64,000 nt of DNA from JAGVSR01 sp033765145 (GTDB lineage: Bacteria; Pseudomonadota; Alphaproteobacteria; Rhizobiales; Hyphomicrobiaceae). A model generated the notes under the pieces. The model was not told the DNA's origin. It saw nothing but the letters and a program-made list of their open reading frames with translations, and searched no databases. Below, piece after piece: positions 52,066 through 61,193 of the stretch. Positions within the stretch are counted from its first letter, which is position 1, and the number at the start of each line of letters is the position of its first letter. A program made the translations under genes and the position numbers. Location of the stretch: NCBI GenBank assembly GCA_033765145.1, contig JANRIH010000002.1, positions 1 to 64,000 on the forward strand, given 5' to 3'.

Positions 52066-53337
52066 TCAGCCCGCTCCCCAGAGCCGCGCGACGAAAGTCT
52101 CCGGAGCATGCGCCTTCTGCGCACCGGCCGCGCGCTGCCTCGCTTCGCCCGTGAACTCCGACCGCCGCTCGTACATTTGACCGATCGCCTCGGCCAGATT
52201 TTCAGCATCCTCATCACGAACGGCGATACCGGCCCCATGGCGCGAAACGAGATCCGCGGTCCACGTGTCGCTCGTGTAAATCACGGGCATTCCGGACGTC
52301 ACGGCCTCGACCGCGACCCCCGAAATTCGCGCGGCATATGATGTGCGCCGGTACGGCAGCAACATGCAGTCGAGCCCGCCGAGTTCCGCCTCGTAGTCCG
52401 CACTCGACAGAGGGCGACGGATGAAGCGCACGCCGGGATCCGACGTAATGTCTTGCCCCGGCTCGACGAGCGCGCCCGAACTTTCGCGCACCTCTTCGTT
52501 CCACTGCAGCACAAAACGCGCGTCCGCTTTAGGATGGCGAGACCGAAAGAGACGGATCGCATGGAGCACGAGATCAATGCCCTTCTCGAGCCGTGGCGGC
52601 CCGAGGCAGCCGAATGTGAACGGGTCATCGGCTCGGAACGCGCTCGTTCGCGTTCCTCGGACGACGAAATTCGGATGCGGCAGCACCGTGAGCGTCTGAC
52701 CAGTCAGGCGTTCGTATTCCGCCGAAAGGCGATCGCTGTCCGTCGCCAGGAGCACGCGACCGCGCCGGACTTCGGGCAGAAGTCGCGCCATCGTCCGTCG
52801 CCACATCATACGCTTGATGGGATCGAGCTGGGCAACGCCGTCAACGTACTGCCCGAGACTGTTCCGGAAGAGAAGCATGACCCGCCCGGTTCCGCGGCCA
52901 AGCTCGCGCGCGGCGAACAGTTGTGCACCCATGACGTGGTGCAGCGCGACGGTCGGAAGAAAAACGCCGTCGAACGAGCCATGCTCTGCGACGAACGCCC
53001 GGAGCGCGCGGTAGACGAGCCAATTGTGTTCGAAAATGCCGGCGAGACGCCGCGCGGCCGAAGGATGCATGTAGACACGGTCCCACGACGATTTCGCGAA
53101 CACGGGACGCGCACCGATGGCGGCCTTGACCGTCTCGGCGACGCTGCCGTGCGCCGCGACCACTGTCTCACAGCCAATGGCCTTGTGGGCCTCGACGACG
53201 GCGCGATCGTACTCGAAAAAATGCCCGACCTCAGACTTGAGCGCTTCTTCCACGACCAGCAGCCGCTTCGGCCGAACATTATCGAACGGTGCCGCCGATC
53301 CTCGGGTCTCGACGTGTAGAACGCGGGCCGACGACAT
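52066..53337 (-). CDS. Glycosyltransferase (GT4-like, GT-B fold)
   Basis: A 423-residue protein. N-terminal half: RPKRLLVVEEALKSEVGHFFEYDRAVVEAHKAIGCETVVAAHGS. C-terminal half: FTFGCLGPPRLEKGIDLVLHAIRLF, RRTSYAARISGVAVEAVTSGMPVIYTSDTW. The canonical E-x7-E is reduced: Ser replaces the first Glu (ISGVAVEAV), so the retaining-GT4 site is atypical. GTG and ATG are adjacent at the start and the ATG is chosen. It starts a few bp after the next GT gene stops. Confidence 0.82.
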   Translation of the reverse strand: MSSARVLHVETRGSAAPFDNVRPKRLLVVEEALKSEVGHFFEYDRAVVEAHKAIGCETVVAAHGSVAETVKAAIGARPVFAKSSWDRVYMHPSAARRLAGIFEHNWLVYRALRAFVAEHGSFDGVFLPTVALHHVMGAQLFAARELGRGTGRVMLLFRNSLGQYVDGVAQLDPIKRMMWRRTMARLLPEVRRGRVLLATDSDRLSAEYERLTGQTLTVLPHPNFVVRGTRTSAFRADDPFTFGCLGPPRLEKGIDLVLHAIRLFRSRHPKADARFVLQWNEEVRESSGALVEPGQDITSDPGVRFIRRPLSSADYEAELGGLDCMLLPYRRTSYAARISGVAVEAVTSGMPVIYTSDTWTADLVSRHGAGIAVRDEDAENLAEAIGQMYERRSEFTGEARQRAAGAQKAHAPETFVARLWGAG

Positions 53338-53344
53338 CACCGAT

Positions 53345-54502
53345 CTAGCTCACCGCTCGACACAAGCCCGCCTCGCCCCAGAGCTTGCGCCGAACGAGCG
53401 TGGCATTCATCGCCCACGAGTTCTCATAGGTAAACCGGTGCCAGTCGGGCTTCGGTGGATCAGTGAGGAAACGCGCGAGTGCGTCGGCAATCGCTGTGGA
53501 ATCGTCGGGCTCGACCCAGAGACCGACACCACCACCTTCGATCAATTCCCGTGTCGATGCCGCGCCGCTCGAAACGAGGCACGGCAGCCGATAGTTGAAC
53601 GTGACGCCAAGCGCGGCACTCGAAGAGCGGAACGAGCGCGCATACGTCTGCACAGAAAGGTCGCTCGCTGAGAGTATGTCGGCGACTTCCTGTTGGGAAT
53701 GAAACCGCGTCCGCCAGATGACCCGGTCTGCGACGCCCACCGCTTCGGCCCGTTCGCGATAAACGGAGATCGGCTTGTTGCCGCCTCCTTGTTCCGTGCC
53801 AGCCACCAGCAGCACGAACTCCGGCCGTTCCTTCAGCGCGTCGATGACGAGATCGAGGTTCTTATTGTCGCGAATGAACCCGAACGCCGTCAGCAGATTG
53901 ACAGCCTCGGGGATGCCGAGCTCGCGCCGCACTTCAGAGCGGGACTTCTGCGGCGGCGGATAGGCGTGAATGCCATAGGGAATCCGCGCGACGTCGGCAC
54001 TCGGAGGACAATCGCCGCGCTCGTTCGTATGGACGAAGATCGTATCGAATTGAGCAAGGGCCATCTCGACCGACAGGCGATGCCAAGCCTCCGGTCCGAC
54101 GACGTGCTCGCGCTTGGGATCGTGCAGGATCGTATGGACTTTCCACCCGGCCTGCCGGAGCGCTTTCAGCCGCCACGCCCAGAGAGGCGCGAGATACTCG
54201 GAGAAGTGCACGAGAAGATGTGCCGGAGTAAGCCGCGCCAGGTCCCGATGCAGACGCTGGAAGTTCGCCAGGATCGAGCGCGCCAGAGCCATCTGCCGGA
54301 CCACTTTAGAGCCCGTCGCTTTGCCGACACGCGGGTCGGCCAGCACCGGCCGCGCGTCGTAGCGCAATTCCCGGCCTTCGATGAGCGCCGGCGCGCAATA
54401 GAGCACGACATCCACCCCCTGATCAGCCAACGCGTTGGCCTGATCATGCGCATAGTCGGAAATCCCACCCCGACCCAGCTCACAGAACGCGTAGAGTTTC
54501 AC
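53345..54502 (-). CDS. Glycosyltransferase (GT4-like)
   Basis: A 385-residue GT-B protein. N-terminus: KLYAFCELGRGGISDYAHDQANALADQGVDVVLYC with the glycine loop GRGGIS. Later: HLLVHFSEYLAPLWAWRLKAL, VNLLTAFGFIRDNKNLDLVIDAL and SFRSSSAALGVTFNYRLPCLVSSGAA. The donor-site Glu pair of GT4 is not obvious here, so this may be a divergent subfamily. The start is GTG and overlaps the Gmd-like stop by 4 bp (GTGA). Confidence 0.8.
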   Translation of the reverse strand: MKLYAFCELGRGGISDYAHDQANALADQGVDVVLYCAPALIEGRELRYDARPVLADPRVGKATGSKVVRQMALARSILANFQRLHRDLARLTPAHLLVHFSEYLAPLWAWRLKALRQAGWKVHTILHDPKREHVVGPEAWHRLSVEMALAQFDTIFVHTNERGDCPPSADVARIPYGIHAYPPPQKSRSEVRRELGIPEAVNLLTAFGFIRDNKNLDLVIDALKERPEFVLLVAGTEQGGGNKPISVYRERAEAVGVADRVIWRTRFHSQQEVADILSASDLSVQTYARSFRSSSAALGVTFNYRLPCLVSSGAASTRELIEGGGVGLWVEPDDSTAIADALARFLTDPPKPDWHRFTYENSWAMNATLVRRKLWGEAGLCRAVS

Positions 54503-55494
54503 GTCCGATACTCCGACGTCTCTTCAGCGATCATCCGCTCGACGACATCCTCCATGAACAACGTCGCGCGCCACCCGAGCTTGTCCGCAGCCTTCTGTGA
54601 ATTGCCGCAGTTGCCGCGAATTTCGGCCGGGCGATAAAGCTGCTCATTGATGACCACATGATCGCGCCACGCAAGTCCGACGAGTGAAAACGCCCGCGCA
54701 CAGAAGTCCTCGAGCCTCGAAGCGCGGCCGGTCGCGATGACGTAGTCGTCACCCTCGGGTTGCTGCAGCATGAGCCACATCGCCGTGACGTATTCCGGCG
54801 CCCATCCCCAGTCCCGCTGGATCGAGATGTCACCGAGTTCGAGTTGCCCCCGGCCATCTCGCGCGATCGCAACCGCCGCACTGACGATCTTTCGCGTGAC
54901 GAACCGGCGCGGCCGCAACGGTGACTCGTGATTGAAGAGGACGCCCGTGCTGACATGGAGCCCGTAAGCCTCGCGGTAGTTTGCAACCGCCCAGAACGAG
55001 GCGGCTTTGGCGGTCGCGTAGGGGCTTCTCGGTTTGAAGGCCGTGTTCTCGTCCGCGGGAATGCCGCCGGTGTCCCCGTAGCACTCGCCTGAGCCTGCAA
55101 AATAGATCCGCGTTGGCCTTTTCAGGAACCCGACCGCCTCCAGAAGATTGATCGTGCCGAGCGTGATGCTTTCGAGCGTTTCGACCGGCTGCTGGAACGA
55201 GAGGCCCACGGAACTCTGCCCCGCGAGATTGTAGATTTCGTCGGGCTCGTACCGGCTCAAGGTCTGCACGACGCTGCGGAAGTCCGTGAGCGTCATTGAA
55301 ACGACGGGAACGCGCCCTTCGAGACCCAAGCGCGCCAGATTGCGCAGCGAGGCGAGTTCGGCATCCCGCGACGTCCCGATGACGGCATATCCCTTGCCGA
55401 TCAGAAACTGCGCCAGATAGGCCCCGTCCTGACCCGAGATGCCACAGATGAGCGCTGTCTTGCGCCGCGCCGGCTGAGACCCTGGATTCGGCAT
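54499..55494 (-). CDS. gmd: GDP-mannose 4,6-dehydratase-like SDR
   Basis: Converts GDP-mannose to GDP-4-keto-6-deoxymannose, the precursor of fucose- or rhamnose-type sugars. Motifs of the 331-residue protein: ALICGISGQDGAYLAQFLIGKGY (NADP site), DEIYNLAGQSSVGLSFQQPVET, AGSGECYGDTGGIPADENTAFKPRSPYATAKAASFWAVANYREAYG (catalytic Tyr-x3-Lys) and GVLFNHESPLRPRRFVTRKI, the strongest Gmd signature. SGECYG in place of the usual TSELYG is a small departure. The ATG overlaps the FkbM stop (TAATG). With the Fcl-like gene at 56627 it forms a 6-deoxyhexose pathway. Confidence 0.85.
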   Translation of the reverse strand: MPNPGSQPARRKTALICGISGQDGAYLAQFLIGKGYAVIGTSRDAELASLRNLARLGLEGRVPVVSMTLTDFRSVVQTLSRYEPDEIYNLAGQSSVGLSFQQPVETLESITLGTINLLEAVGFLKRPTRIYFAGSGECYGDTGGIPADENTAFKPRSPYATAKAASFWAVANYREAYGLHVSTGVLFNHESPLRPRRFVTRKIVSAAVAIARDGRGQLELGDISIQRDWGWAPEYVTAMWLMLQQPEGDDYVIATGRASRLEDFCARAFSLVGLAWRDHVVINEQLYRPAEIRGNCGNSQKAADKLGWRATLFMEDVVERMIAEETSEYRT

Positions 55495-56627
55495 TATTGA
55501 AGGTCCGCGATGCAGCCCCCGCCCGGTCCCGCGCGAGATGCCGCGCGCGAGAGAGCGTCAAAGAGGGGAGCCGCTTGCAGGGCGATGAGCCTCGACCCGA
55601 GCACGGCGCCACGCCGGCCGAGAAGCAGAAGCAGCGCCGCGATCACGACAGACAGCAGCAGGGCCGCCAGTCCGCGCAGCGTGTAGCGACCGAGTGGCCG
55701 GACCGAGCGGCGGACCGAGAGATCGAGGGCGTCCAGCGTCGAGCCGGGCACCAGACCCACAGAGCGAACACGCTCGACAAGTTCGAGTGCCGTATCGTGC
55801 GCGTTGTAGACGAGGAGGATCGCGATCCACCGCGCCAGCGCTGCCGAACGCGCTCCCTCTCCGTCCAATGTGCCGAGCACATCGAGGCACCATGCGAGCG
55901 GGCGAAAATAGACGATATCGGCCCAGGCGGCTTGCGGACGCGACGTCGCCCCGTGGACGAGATTGGACCTGACCCAGTGCTCGCGCATGACGAACCATGG
56001 CAGGAAGCCCTGCTCACGCATCCAGGCATCGATCTCCGGCAGCAGTGGAGCGCCCGTGTTGCGTGGAACGATCGACACCTCAATCTGCACTCCGAACGCA
56101 CGTCCGAGCGCCGAAGGACCGCCCTTCAGAACTTCGAGATCGGCGCCCTCGACGTCCACCTTGACGAAATCCGGCGACCATTCGGGCGTTCCCCCGAGAG
56201 CCGCGTCGAGCGTCTCGACAGAAATCTCGGCCTCTCCCGACGGCGCATACCAGGGAGCGACACAGTATGAGCGCAGAACGTCCATGTTGGGCGGATAAAG
56301 CGACGAGGCGAACTCGCCCGACGTGAGATGGAGCCGTCGCCGGCCTGCGGTCCCCGCAAGGCCCACCGGCACAACGACGTCGCCGGAGACAGCCTTTTTC
56401 TCCATGCCCGAATGAGACCGAGCGTCGGGATCGAAACTCATGACCCTGAGAAGACCCGGGCGGAGCGGCGCCCATCTGGGGTCGATCCCCATCGCGCCCC
56501 CGACATCGACGAGTTCGACGGGCCGCGCCAGAAGCGTTCGCCGATGCCCGCCGTCGAACACCACTCGGGTCTTCGGAAACACCGTTTCGAGCAGCCTCTC
56601 GAGCCGCGTTCCGACTCCAAGTGCCAT
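55494..56627 (-). CDS. FkbM-family methyltransferase with C-terminal membrane segment
   Basis: A 377-residue SAM-dependent methyltransferase. The FkbM core (about 35-235) has VELVDVGGAMGIDPRW (SAM motif I), VVPVGLAGTAGRRRLHLT, ISVETLDAALGG and SPDFVKVDVEGADLEVLKGG, the hallmark DVEG motif. After it come about 140 unusual residues: a helical stretch (RWIAILLVYNAHDTALELVERV) and a strong membrane span (LRGLAALLLSVVIAALLLLLG near 320-340). A membrane tether on an FkbM enzyme is uncommon. The ATG overlaps the upstream stop as TGATG. Confidence 0.83.
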   Translation of the reverse strand: MALGVGTRLERLLETVFPKTRVVFDGGHRRTLLARPVELVDVGGAMGIDPRWAPLRPGLLRVMSFDPDARSHSGMEKKAVSGDVVVPVGLAGTAGRRRLHLTSGEFASSLYPPNMDVLRSYCVAPWYAPSGEAEISVETLDAALGGTPEWSPDFVKVDVEGADLEVLKGGPSALGRAFGVQIEVSIVPRNTGAPLLPEIDAWMREQGFLPWFVMREHWVRSNLVHGATSRPQAAWADIVYFRPLAWCLDVLGTLDGEGARSAALARWIAILLVYNAHDTALELVERVRSVGLVPGSTLDALDLSVRRSVRPLGRYTLRGLAALLLSVVIAALLLLLGRRGAVLGSRLIALQAAPLFDALSRAASRAGPGGGCIADLQ

Positions 56628-57583
56628 CAGGCCGGACGAACTCCCGTTGAGCCGAGATCGTCGCTGTACCATCGAACCGTGCGACGGATGCCATCCTCGA
56701 TCGGGGTACCGGCCGTCCAGCCGAGCCTGTTACGCATGAGCGACACGTCGAGCACGCGCCGCCGAACACCGACGAAACGGTTCAGATTGAACTTCATCTC
56801 GCCCTCGAACCCTGCCGCATCGCGGATCATCGAGGCGACGTCACGAATGCTGTAGGCCGCTCCGGTGCCGAGATTGAGGATTGGCTCTTCGGAATGAACC
56901 GCGGCGTGAATGATCCCGTCGGCCGCATCATCCACGTAGAGAAACTCGCGTTCCTGCCCGCCGTCGCCCCAGACCTCGACCGCCGGCGCGGATGTCAGGG
57001 CCGCACGCACGAACTTGCCGACGAGAGCGCCCATCACGTGGCTATCTTCCGCGAAGCTGTCCCCCGGACCGTAGACCGTCGGCAGAACGACCGACGTCGA
57101 CTTGAGCCCATGCTCACGGGCGTAAGCCTTCTGCCCGATCAGCATCGCCTTCTTTGTGAACGCGTAGGCGAAGAGATAATCCTCGGGCTCCGTTCCGTAG
57201 ACTTCCGTCTCCGGGTGCGGATCGCTGTGCGAAGGATACATGCAATAGGACAGGATGCTCGTAAGCTTCGCGGCCGGCATGAACCGCCGCCACGCCTCGA
57301 GCAGATTGACGTTGATCGACATGTTGACGTGGAACTGCGTGCCCTGGTGATGGACCGGCCAGTCGCCCGCCTTGTAGAGAGCGGCGAGATGAATGATGTG
57401 GTCGCAGGGAAAGGTCCAGCTCGTCCGTTCGAACCAGGTGAATGTATCGTCCTTCCGCGCGAGATCGACGACCCGTGAACCGAGTGCGATCACCTCGCAC
57501 TCAGCACCGAAGCGCCGGCCGATTTCAGCGGCGAGCGTCTTTCCGATAAACCCCGTCGCACCCGTGACAATGACGTGTTTCAA
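56627..57583 (-). CDS. NAD-dependent epimerase (GDP-L-fucose synthase-like)
   Basis: An SDR of 318 residues. NADP site: VIVTGATGFIGKTLAAEIG. HIIHLAALYKAGDW and SILSYCMYPSH (Ser/Cys in the Fcl manner) precede FAYAFTKKAMLIGQKAYAREHG with catalytic Tyr-x3-Lys. LPTVYGPGDSFAEDSHVMGALVGKFV and GDGGQEREFLYVDDAADGI follow, as in GDP-fucose synthase. It likely completes the 4-keto-6-deoxy pathway begun by the Gmd-like enzyme. The start is TTG with AAAGG upstream. It is tightly coupled to the FkbM gene. Confidence 0.83.
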   Translation of the reverse strand: MKHVIVTGATGFIGKTLAAEIGRRFGAECEVIALGSRVVDLARKDDTFTWFERTSWTFPCDHIIHLAALYKAGDWPVHHQGTQFHVNMSINVNLLEAWRRFMPAAKLTSILSYCMYPSHSDPHPETEVYGTEPEDYLFAYAFTKKAMLIGQKAYAREHGLKSTSVVLPTVYGPGDSFAEDSHVMGALVGKFVRAALTSAPAVEVWGDGGQEREFLYVDDAADGIIHAAVHSEEPILNLGTGAAYSIRDVASMIRDAAGFEGEMKFNLNRFVGVRRRVLDVSLMRNRLGWTAGTPIEDGIRRTVRWYSDDLGSTGVRPA

Positions 57584-57612
57584 CTCAGCAGCCTTTCTGC
57601 GCGGTCCAATTG

Positions 57613-58740
57613 CTATTCAGCAAGCGAGACGGACCCCGAACGCAGCTGCCGTGCCAGCCATCGATCCTCCAGCGAACGCATCGGGCGCTTGAGACCCAGA
57701 GCGGGTTTCTCGACGACATGCCAGGACAGCGCGGCAAACATCAGTCCAAGCACCATCGACAAGAGAAAATTCGTTTGCCAGTCCTGGAACACCGGACCGG
57801 CCGACGCGATCGTCTGCTGGATCGGATAGCTGTAGAGAAAGAGACCATAGGAATAGTCGCTGTCGCGAACGAACCAAAGGCGCGGCGGATCGAGAAGTCC
57901 GAGATAGACGGTCATGTAGGTCACTGGCCACATCGCCACATACTCCCCATAGGGAACGAACCACAGGAGGCATACGGCGAGAACGGCACTTGCGAACGCG
58001 ATTGGGGTCGAAAAGGCCAGCTCCGCACGATAGGCATGGATCGACACGCCGGCCAGGAACGCGACGACGAGAAGCGCGCCGGGGACAGGACCGGTCGTTT
58101 CAGCGGGCAAGCCGCCGTCGCGCGCAAACTTGAAGAGGGCGTAGGCGGCCAGCACCGCGACGGAGCCGATCGGCAGAATGATCCGATGCTTCTGCGCGCC
58201 GATGAGAACGAAGAGTGCAAGCGCGATGTAGCAGTAGAGTTCGTAGGGGACCGTCCACAACTGGCCATTGACCACGAGGGGGTGGGGGTTCTCCTCGAAC
58301 ACCCCCGGCAGCCGGAAATGGACGTGCCCGACGAGGTTCCAGAAGTAGGAGAGAAACTCCGGATGGGTGAAGTAGAGCCCGGACGGCAGTGTCGTCACGA
58401 GTGCGCCGAGAACAAGGGCCGACAACAGCACCTCGACCGAAAGGGCCGGAAAAATTCGGATCGCGCGAAGGCCAAGGAACATCCCGAGAGTGCGGCTGCG
58501 CACGAGACTACCAGCAACGAGAAAGCCGCTGAGCGCGAAGAACATCGGCAGCACGAGCCGAAACAGCGGACGCGCCTCGGACGTCCAGAACGCGATATCG
58601 ACCGCCTGCCCATAACAGATGATGACGCTGTGGAGCGCGACGACAGCAGTCGCGAGCACGAGCCGCATGTAATCGAACCCTGACGAGCGGCCAAAGACTG
58701 CCACCATCCGCTGCTCTATCGATACCGACACCTGCGACAT
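57613..58740 (-). CDS. Acyltransferase family 3 (OafA-like)
   Basis: An inner-membrane O-acyltransferase of 375 residues with about 10 spans. Family text: GFDYMRLVLATAVVALHSVIICYG with R and H in the expected places, RLVLPMFFALSGFLVAGSLVRSRTLGMFLGLRAIRIFPAL, and the C-terminal SDYSYGLFLYSYPIQQTIASAG. It is similar in layout to the acyltransferase at 40423-41577, suggesting either duplication or two acyl decorations. It starts with ATG, 29 bp after the methyltransferase gene. Confidence 0.88.
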   Translation of the reverse strand: MSQVSVSIEQRMVAVFGRSSGFDYMRLVLATAVVALHSVIICYGQAVDIAFWTSEARPLFRLVLPMFFALSGFLVAGSLVRSRTLGMFLGLRAIRIFPALSVEVLLSALVLGALVTTLPSGLYFTHPEFLSYFWNLVGHVHFRLPGVFEENPHPLVVNGQLWTVPYELYCYIALALFVLIGAQKHRIILPIGSVAVLAAYALFKFARDGGLPAETTGPVPGALLVVAFLAGVSIHAYRAELAFSTPIAFASAVLAVCLLWFVPYGEYVAMWPVTYMTVYLGLLDPPRLWFVRDSDYSYGLFLYSYPIQQTIASAGPVFQDWQTNFLLSMVLGLMFAALSWHVVEKPALGLKRPMRSLEDRWLARQLRSGSVSLAE

Positions 58741-58769
58741 GTCCAGTTTCGCCGTAGCGTTCCTGCCGG

Positions 58770-60005
58770 TCAGTCCTTGGGACCGAGAACCTGCACTTCC
58801 GGCACCGGAACGATGAAGCGTCCGCCAGCTCGAAGATAGGCGTCATACTTCGTGCGGAGGAAGTCCGCGAAGTTCCAGGCCAGCACCAGGTAGTAGTCGG
58901 GCTGCTTGTCGAGGGCCCGTTCGTCGATGACCGGGATGTGCGTTCCCGGCGTCACGCGTCCGATCTTGAACTCGTTGACCTCCGTCGCGTAGGGCACGAG
59001 ATCCGGCCCGATGTCCGCGTAGTTGAGCCACGTGGACCCCTTGACCGGCGCGCCGAGCGCATAGACCGTCTTCCCGTCCGCCTTGAGCTTGTTCAAGAGC
59101 GCTAGAAGATCATTCCTGTTCCTGGCGATCCGCGCCGCGAAGGCATCATAGGTCTCGCGTTTGTTGAGACCAGAGGCTCGATCGGCCGCGAGCGCCTCCT
59201 CCACCGCCGGAGACGTCGGCACCTTGCTCTCCTTCCGCCTCACATAGAGAATGAAGGAACCGCCGTGGATCGGCGACATCTCGATATCCTGGATGCGTAG
59301 GCCATGCGCGTGGAAGAGCCGCTTCAGCGGTGCGATCGAATGGATGCAGCTGTGCTCGTGATAGAAGTGATCGAATTCGTTCTTCTCGATGAGATCGCGG
59401 AGATTGATGCCTTGAACCATGAAGCAGGATTCCGGACCCATCACCTCGACGAGGCCCTGAACGAAATCGTGGAGATCAGGCACGTGGTAGAAAACCGCCG
59501 TCGCCGTGATGAGTTCCGGCACGACGCCGAGCTGCTTCAGTGACCGCCCCGTTTCATGGCACCAGAACTGGCGGAAGACAGTGACACCCTGCTTCCGCGC
59601 AAGCTCGCCCGTCCGCTTGCCGGGATCGACGCCGAGAACGCGCATTCCGTTGGCCGCGAATTGCCTCAGCAGCGACCCGTCATTGCACCCGATGTCGATC
59701 ACAAGATCATTGGGCTTCAGCCCGAGCTTCGTGACCGCATGCTGGGCGAGGTTCGTGAAATGCTCGACGACGGGCGCGTTGACGCCACTGACGTAAGGAT
59801 GGTTCGAGAACAAAAACTCCGGCGACGGGAACTCGTCGATCTGCACCTGCCAGCATTCTTCGCAGACCGCCATCGCGAGCGGAAAGAACGGCTCGTCGTT
59901 GAGTTCGTCCGGGAAAAGGAAATTGTTCCCGTTTGGCTGCCGCCCGAGATCGATGAATTCGTAGAGGTTCGGGCCGTGGCAGTTCATGCAGGTGTCGCGA
60001 GTCAT
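58770..60005 (-). CDS. Sugar C-methyltransferase (NovU/TylC3-type)
   Basis: A 411-residue methyltransferase of the three-domain type acting on 4-keto nucleotide sugars. The N-terminal zinc-binding domain has MNCHGPNLYEFIDLG and CEECWQVQ (two Cys pairs). The SAM domain has LVIDIGCNDGSLLRQFAANGMRVLGVDPG and NEFDHFYHEHSCIHSIAPLKRLF (catalytic Tyr/His region). The C-terminal Rossmann-like domain has KTVYALGAPVKGSTWLNYADIG and DYYLVLAWNFADFL. It may make a branched 6-deoxysugar from the Gmd product. Confidence 0.9.
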   Translation of the reverse strand: MTRDTCMNCHGPNLYEFIDLGRQPNGNNFLFPDELNDEPFFPLAMAVCEECWQVQIDEFPSPEFLFSNHPYVSGVNAPVVEHFTNLAQHAVTKLGLKPNDLVIDIGCNDGSLLRQFAANGMRVLGVDPGKRTGELARKQGVTVFRQFWCHETGRSLKQLGVVPELITATAVFYHVPDLHDFVQGLVEVMGPESCFMVQGINLRDLIEKNEFDHFYHEHSCIHSIAPLKRLFHAHGLRIQDIEMSPIHGGSFILYVRRKESKVPTSPAVEEALAADRASGLNKRETYDAFAARIARNRNDLLALLNKLKADGKTVYALGAPVKGSTWLNYADIGPDLVPYATEVNEFKIGRVTPGTHIPVIDERALDKQPDYYLVLAWNFADFLRTKYDAYLRAGGRFIVPVPEVQVLGPKD

Positions 60006-60122
60006 GTCATATCCTGGCAGACGAAGTTCTGATCGAGAACGGGTCGCACACGCTCAATACGCAAGCGCGAGGATTGCCAATTCCATTCCGGTCGCACCGC
60101 CAAGCGCCGCACAAGGCGAAGC

Positions 60123-61145
60123 TCATTTGCGGATCGGCTCGTATCCGAGTTCCCGGATAAGCGCCTCGGTGCTCGGTGTCACAGGTCCGGGCGCGAACGT
60201 TCTGTGCACGCGATGACCGCGCGCGTGCGCCGAGAGGGCAAGCTCCGCGCGCCGTGCAAAAGATGATATCCGCGCTCGCGCAATGTCCAGAAGTCCGGGC
60301 TCGAAGACCGCGATCGACTGGGGGGCCAGTCCTGACCTCGACGCCGCCGCTCGAGCAAGGGCAACGTGAGCGCGCCACCGCCGGATGTTTTCCCGCTCGG
60401 CGCCCCGGCGTTCAAGTTCCTGAAGCGCGATCACGGCAAATTCCACCGACTCTCGCGCCCGTTCGAGCCTGTTTTTACTGCTCGCGCTGATCTGTCCTTC
60501 GGGATGCTGCCGCAGAAGCAGAAGCGGTTCGTCCGTGAACCGGACCCTCGGGCTTCGCTGCAGCATTCTCAGAAGCAACAACTTGTCTTCGCTCGTCCGC
60601 AAGTCGGTCGGATAGCCACCACACGCCTCAAGAAGAGAGCGCCGGACAAGGCAGTTCTGAATAAGGACGAGCCAGCCTCGGCAGAATGCCGCCACCGGAT
60701 CGCCTTCGACCGCCCGAGATTGCCGGACGACGCCATCGTGCCGGCATGTCTCGCCATCGATCCACACCGGCAACCATGGTCCGTAGGCCATATCGCCAAC
60801 GAAGTTTCCGTTCTCGATGAGCGCGGCCGCCTTCGCACTGAGAAGGTTCCGCGAAGCGAGATCATCGCTGTCGAAGAACTGGATGAACTCCCCACTCGCT
60901 ACCGCCAGCCCCGCATTTCGCGCAGCACCCGGACCCCGGTTGGACTGCTTGAGATATCGCACACGCGAACCAAATCGCGCGATTTCTGCCTCGGTTTCGT
61001 CGGTCGAACCGTCGTCAACGACGATGATCTCGTTTGGCGGCAGGCTCTGCCGCAAAAAGGAGTCGAGTGTCGCGCCGATGAGATGCGCGCGATTGTAGGT
61101 CGCAATCACGACCGAAATAGACGGCAGGTTCGAGTATGTTCTCAT
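60123..61145 (-). CDS. Glycosyltransferase family 2 protein
   Basis: An inverting GT-A enzyme of 340 residues. N-terminal motif: SVVIATYNRAHLIGATLDSFL. NDP binding: EIIVVDDGSTDETEAEIARF. The metal site D-x-D appears in FIQFFDSDDLASRNLL near 93-103. It ends with a helical region of about 120 residues without a membrane span. It is 117 bp upstream of the C-methyltransferase gene and follows the UXS gene by 48 bp, all in one direction. Confidence 0.9.
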   Translation of the reverse strand: MRTYSNLPSISVVIATYNRAHLIGATLDSFLRQSLPPNEIIVVDDGSTDETEAEIARFGSRVRYLKQSNRGPGAARNAGLAVASGEFIQFFDSDDLASRNLLSAKAAALIENGNFVGDMAYGPWLPVWIDGETCRHDGVVRQSRAVEGDPVAAFCRGWLVLIQNCLVRRSLLEACGGYPTDLRTSEDKLLLLRMLQRSPRVRFTDEPLLLLRQHPEGQISASSKNRLERARESVEFAVIALQELERRGAERENIRRWRAHVALARAAASRSGLAPQSIAVFEPGLLDIARARISSFARRAELALSAHARGHRVHRTFAPGPVTPSTEALIRELGYEPIRK

Positions 61146-61193
61146 TGCGCGTGCGACCCGCGAGAACCATCTGGCATGTAAGCCGCAACGACC

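Noticed and set aside
57646..57660. Minus-strand TGGCACGGCAGCTGC as a sigma-54 promoter
   Set aside because: It has CTGC instead of TTGC and lies inside the 3' end of an acyltransferase gene.
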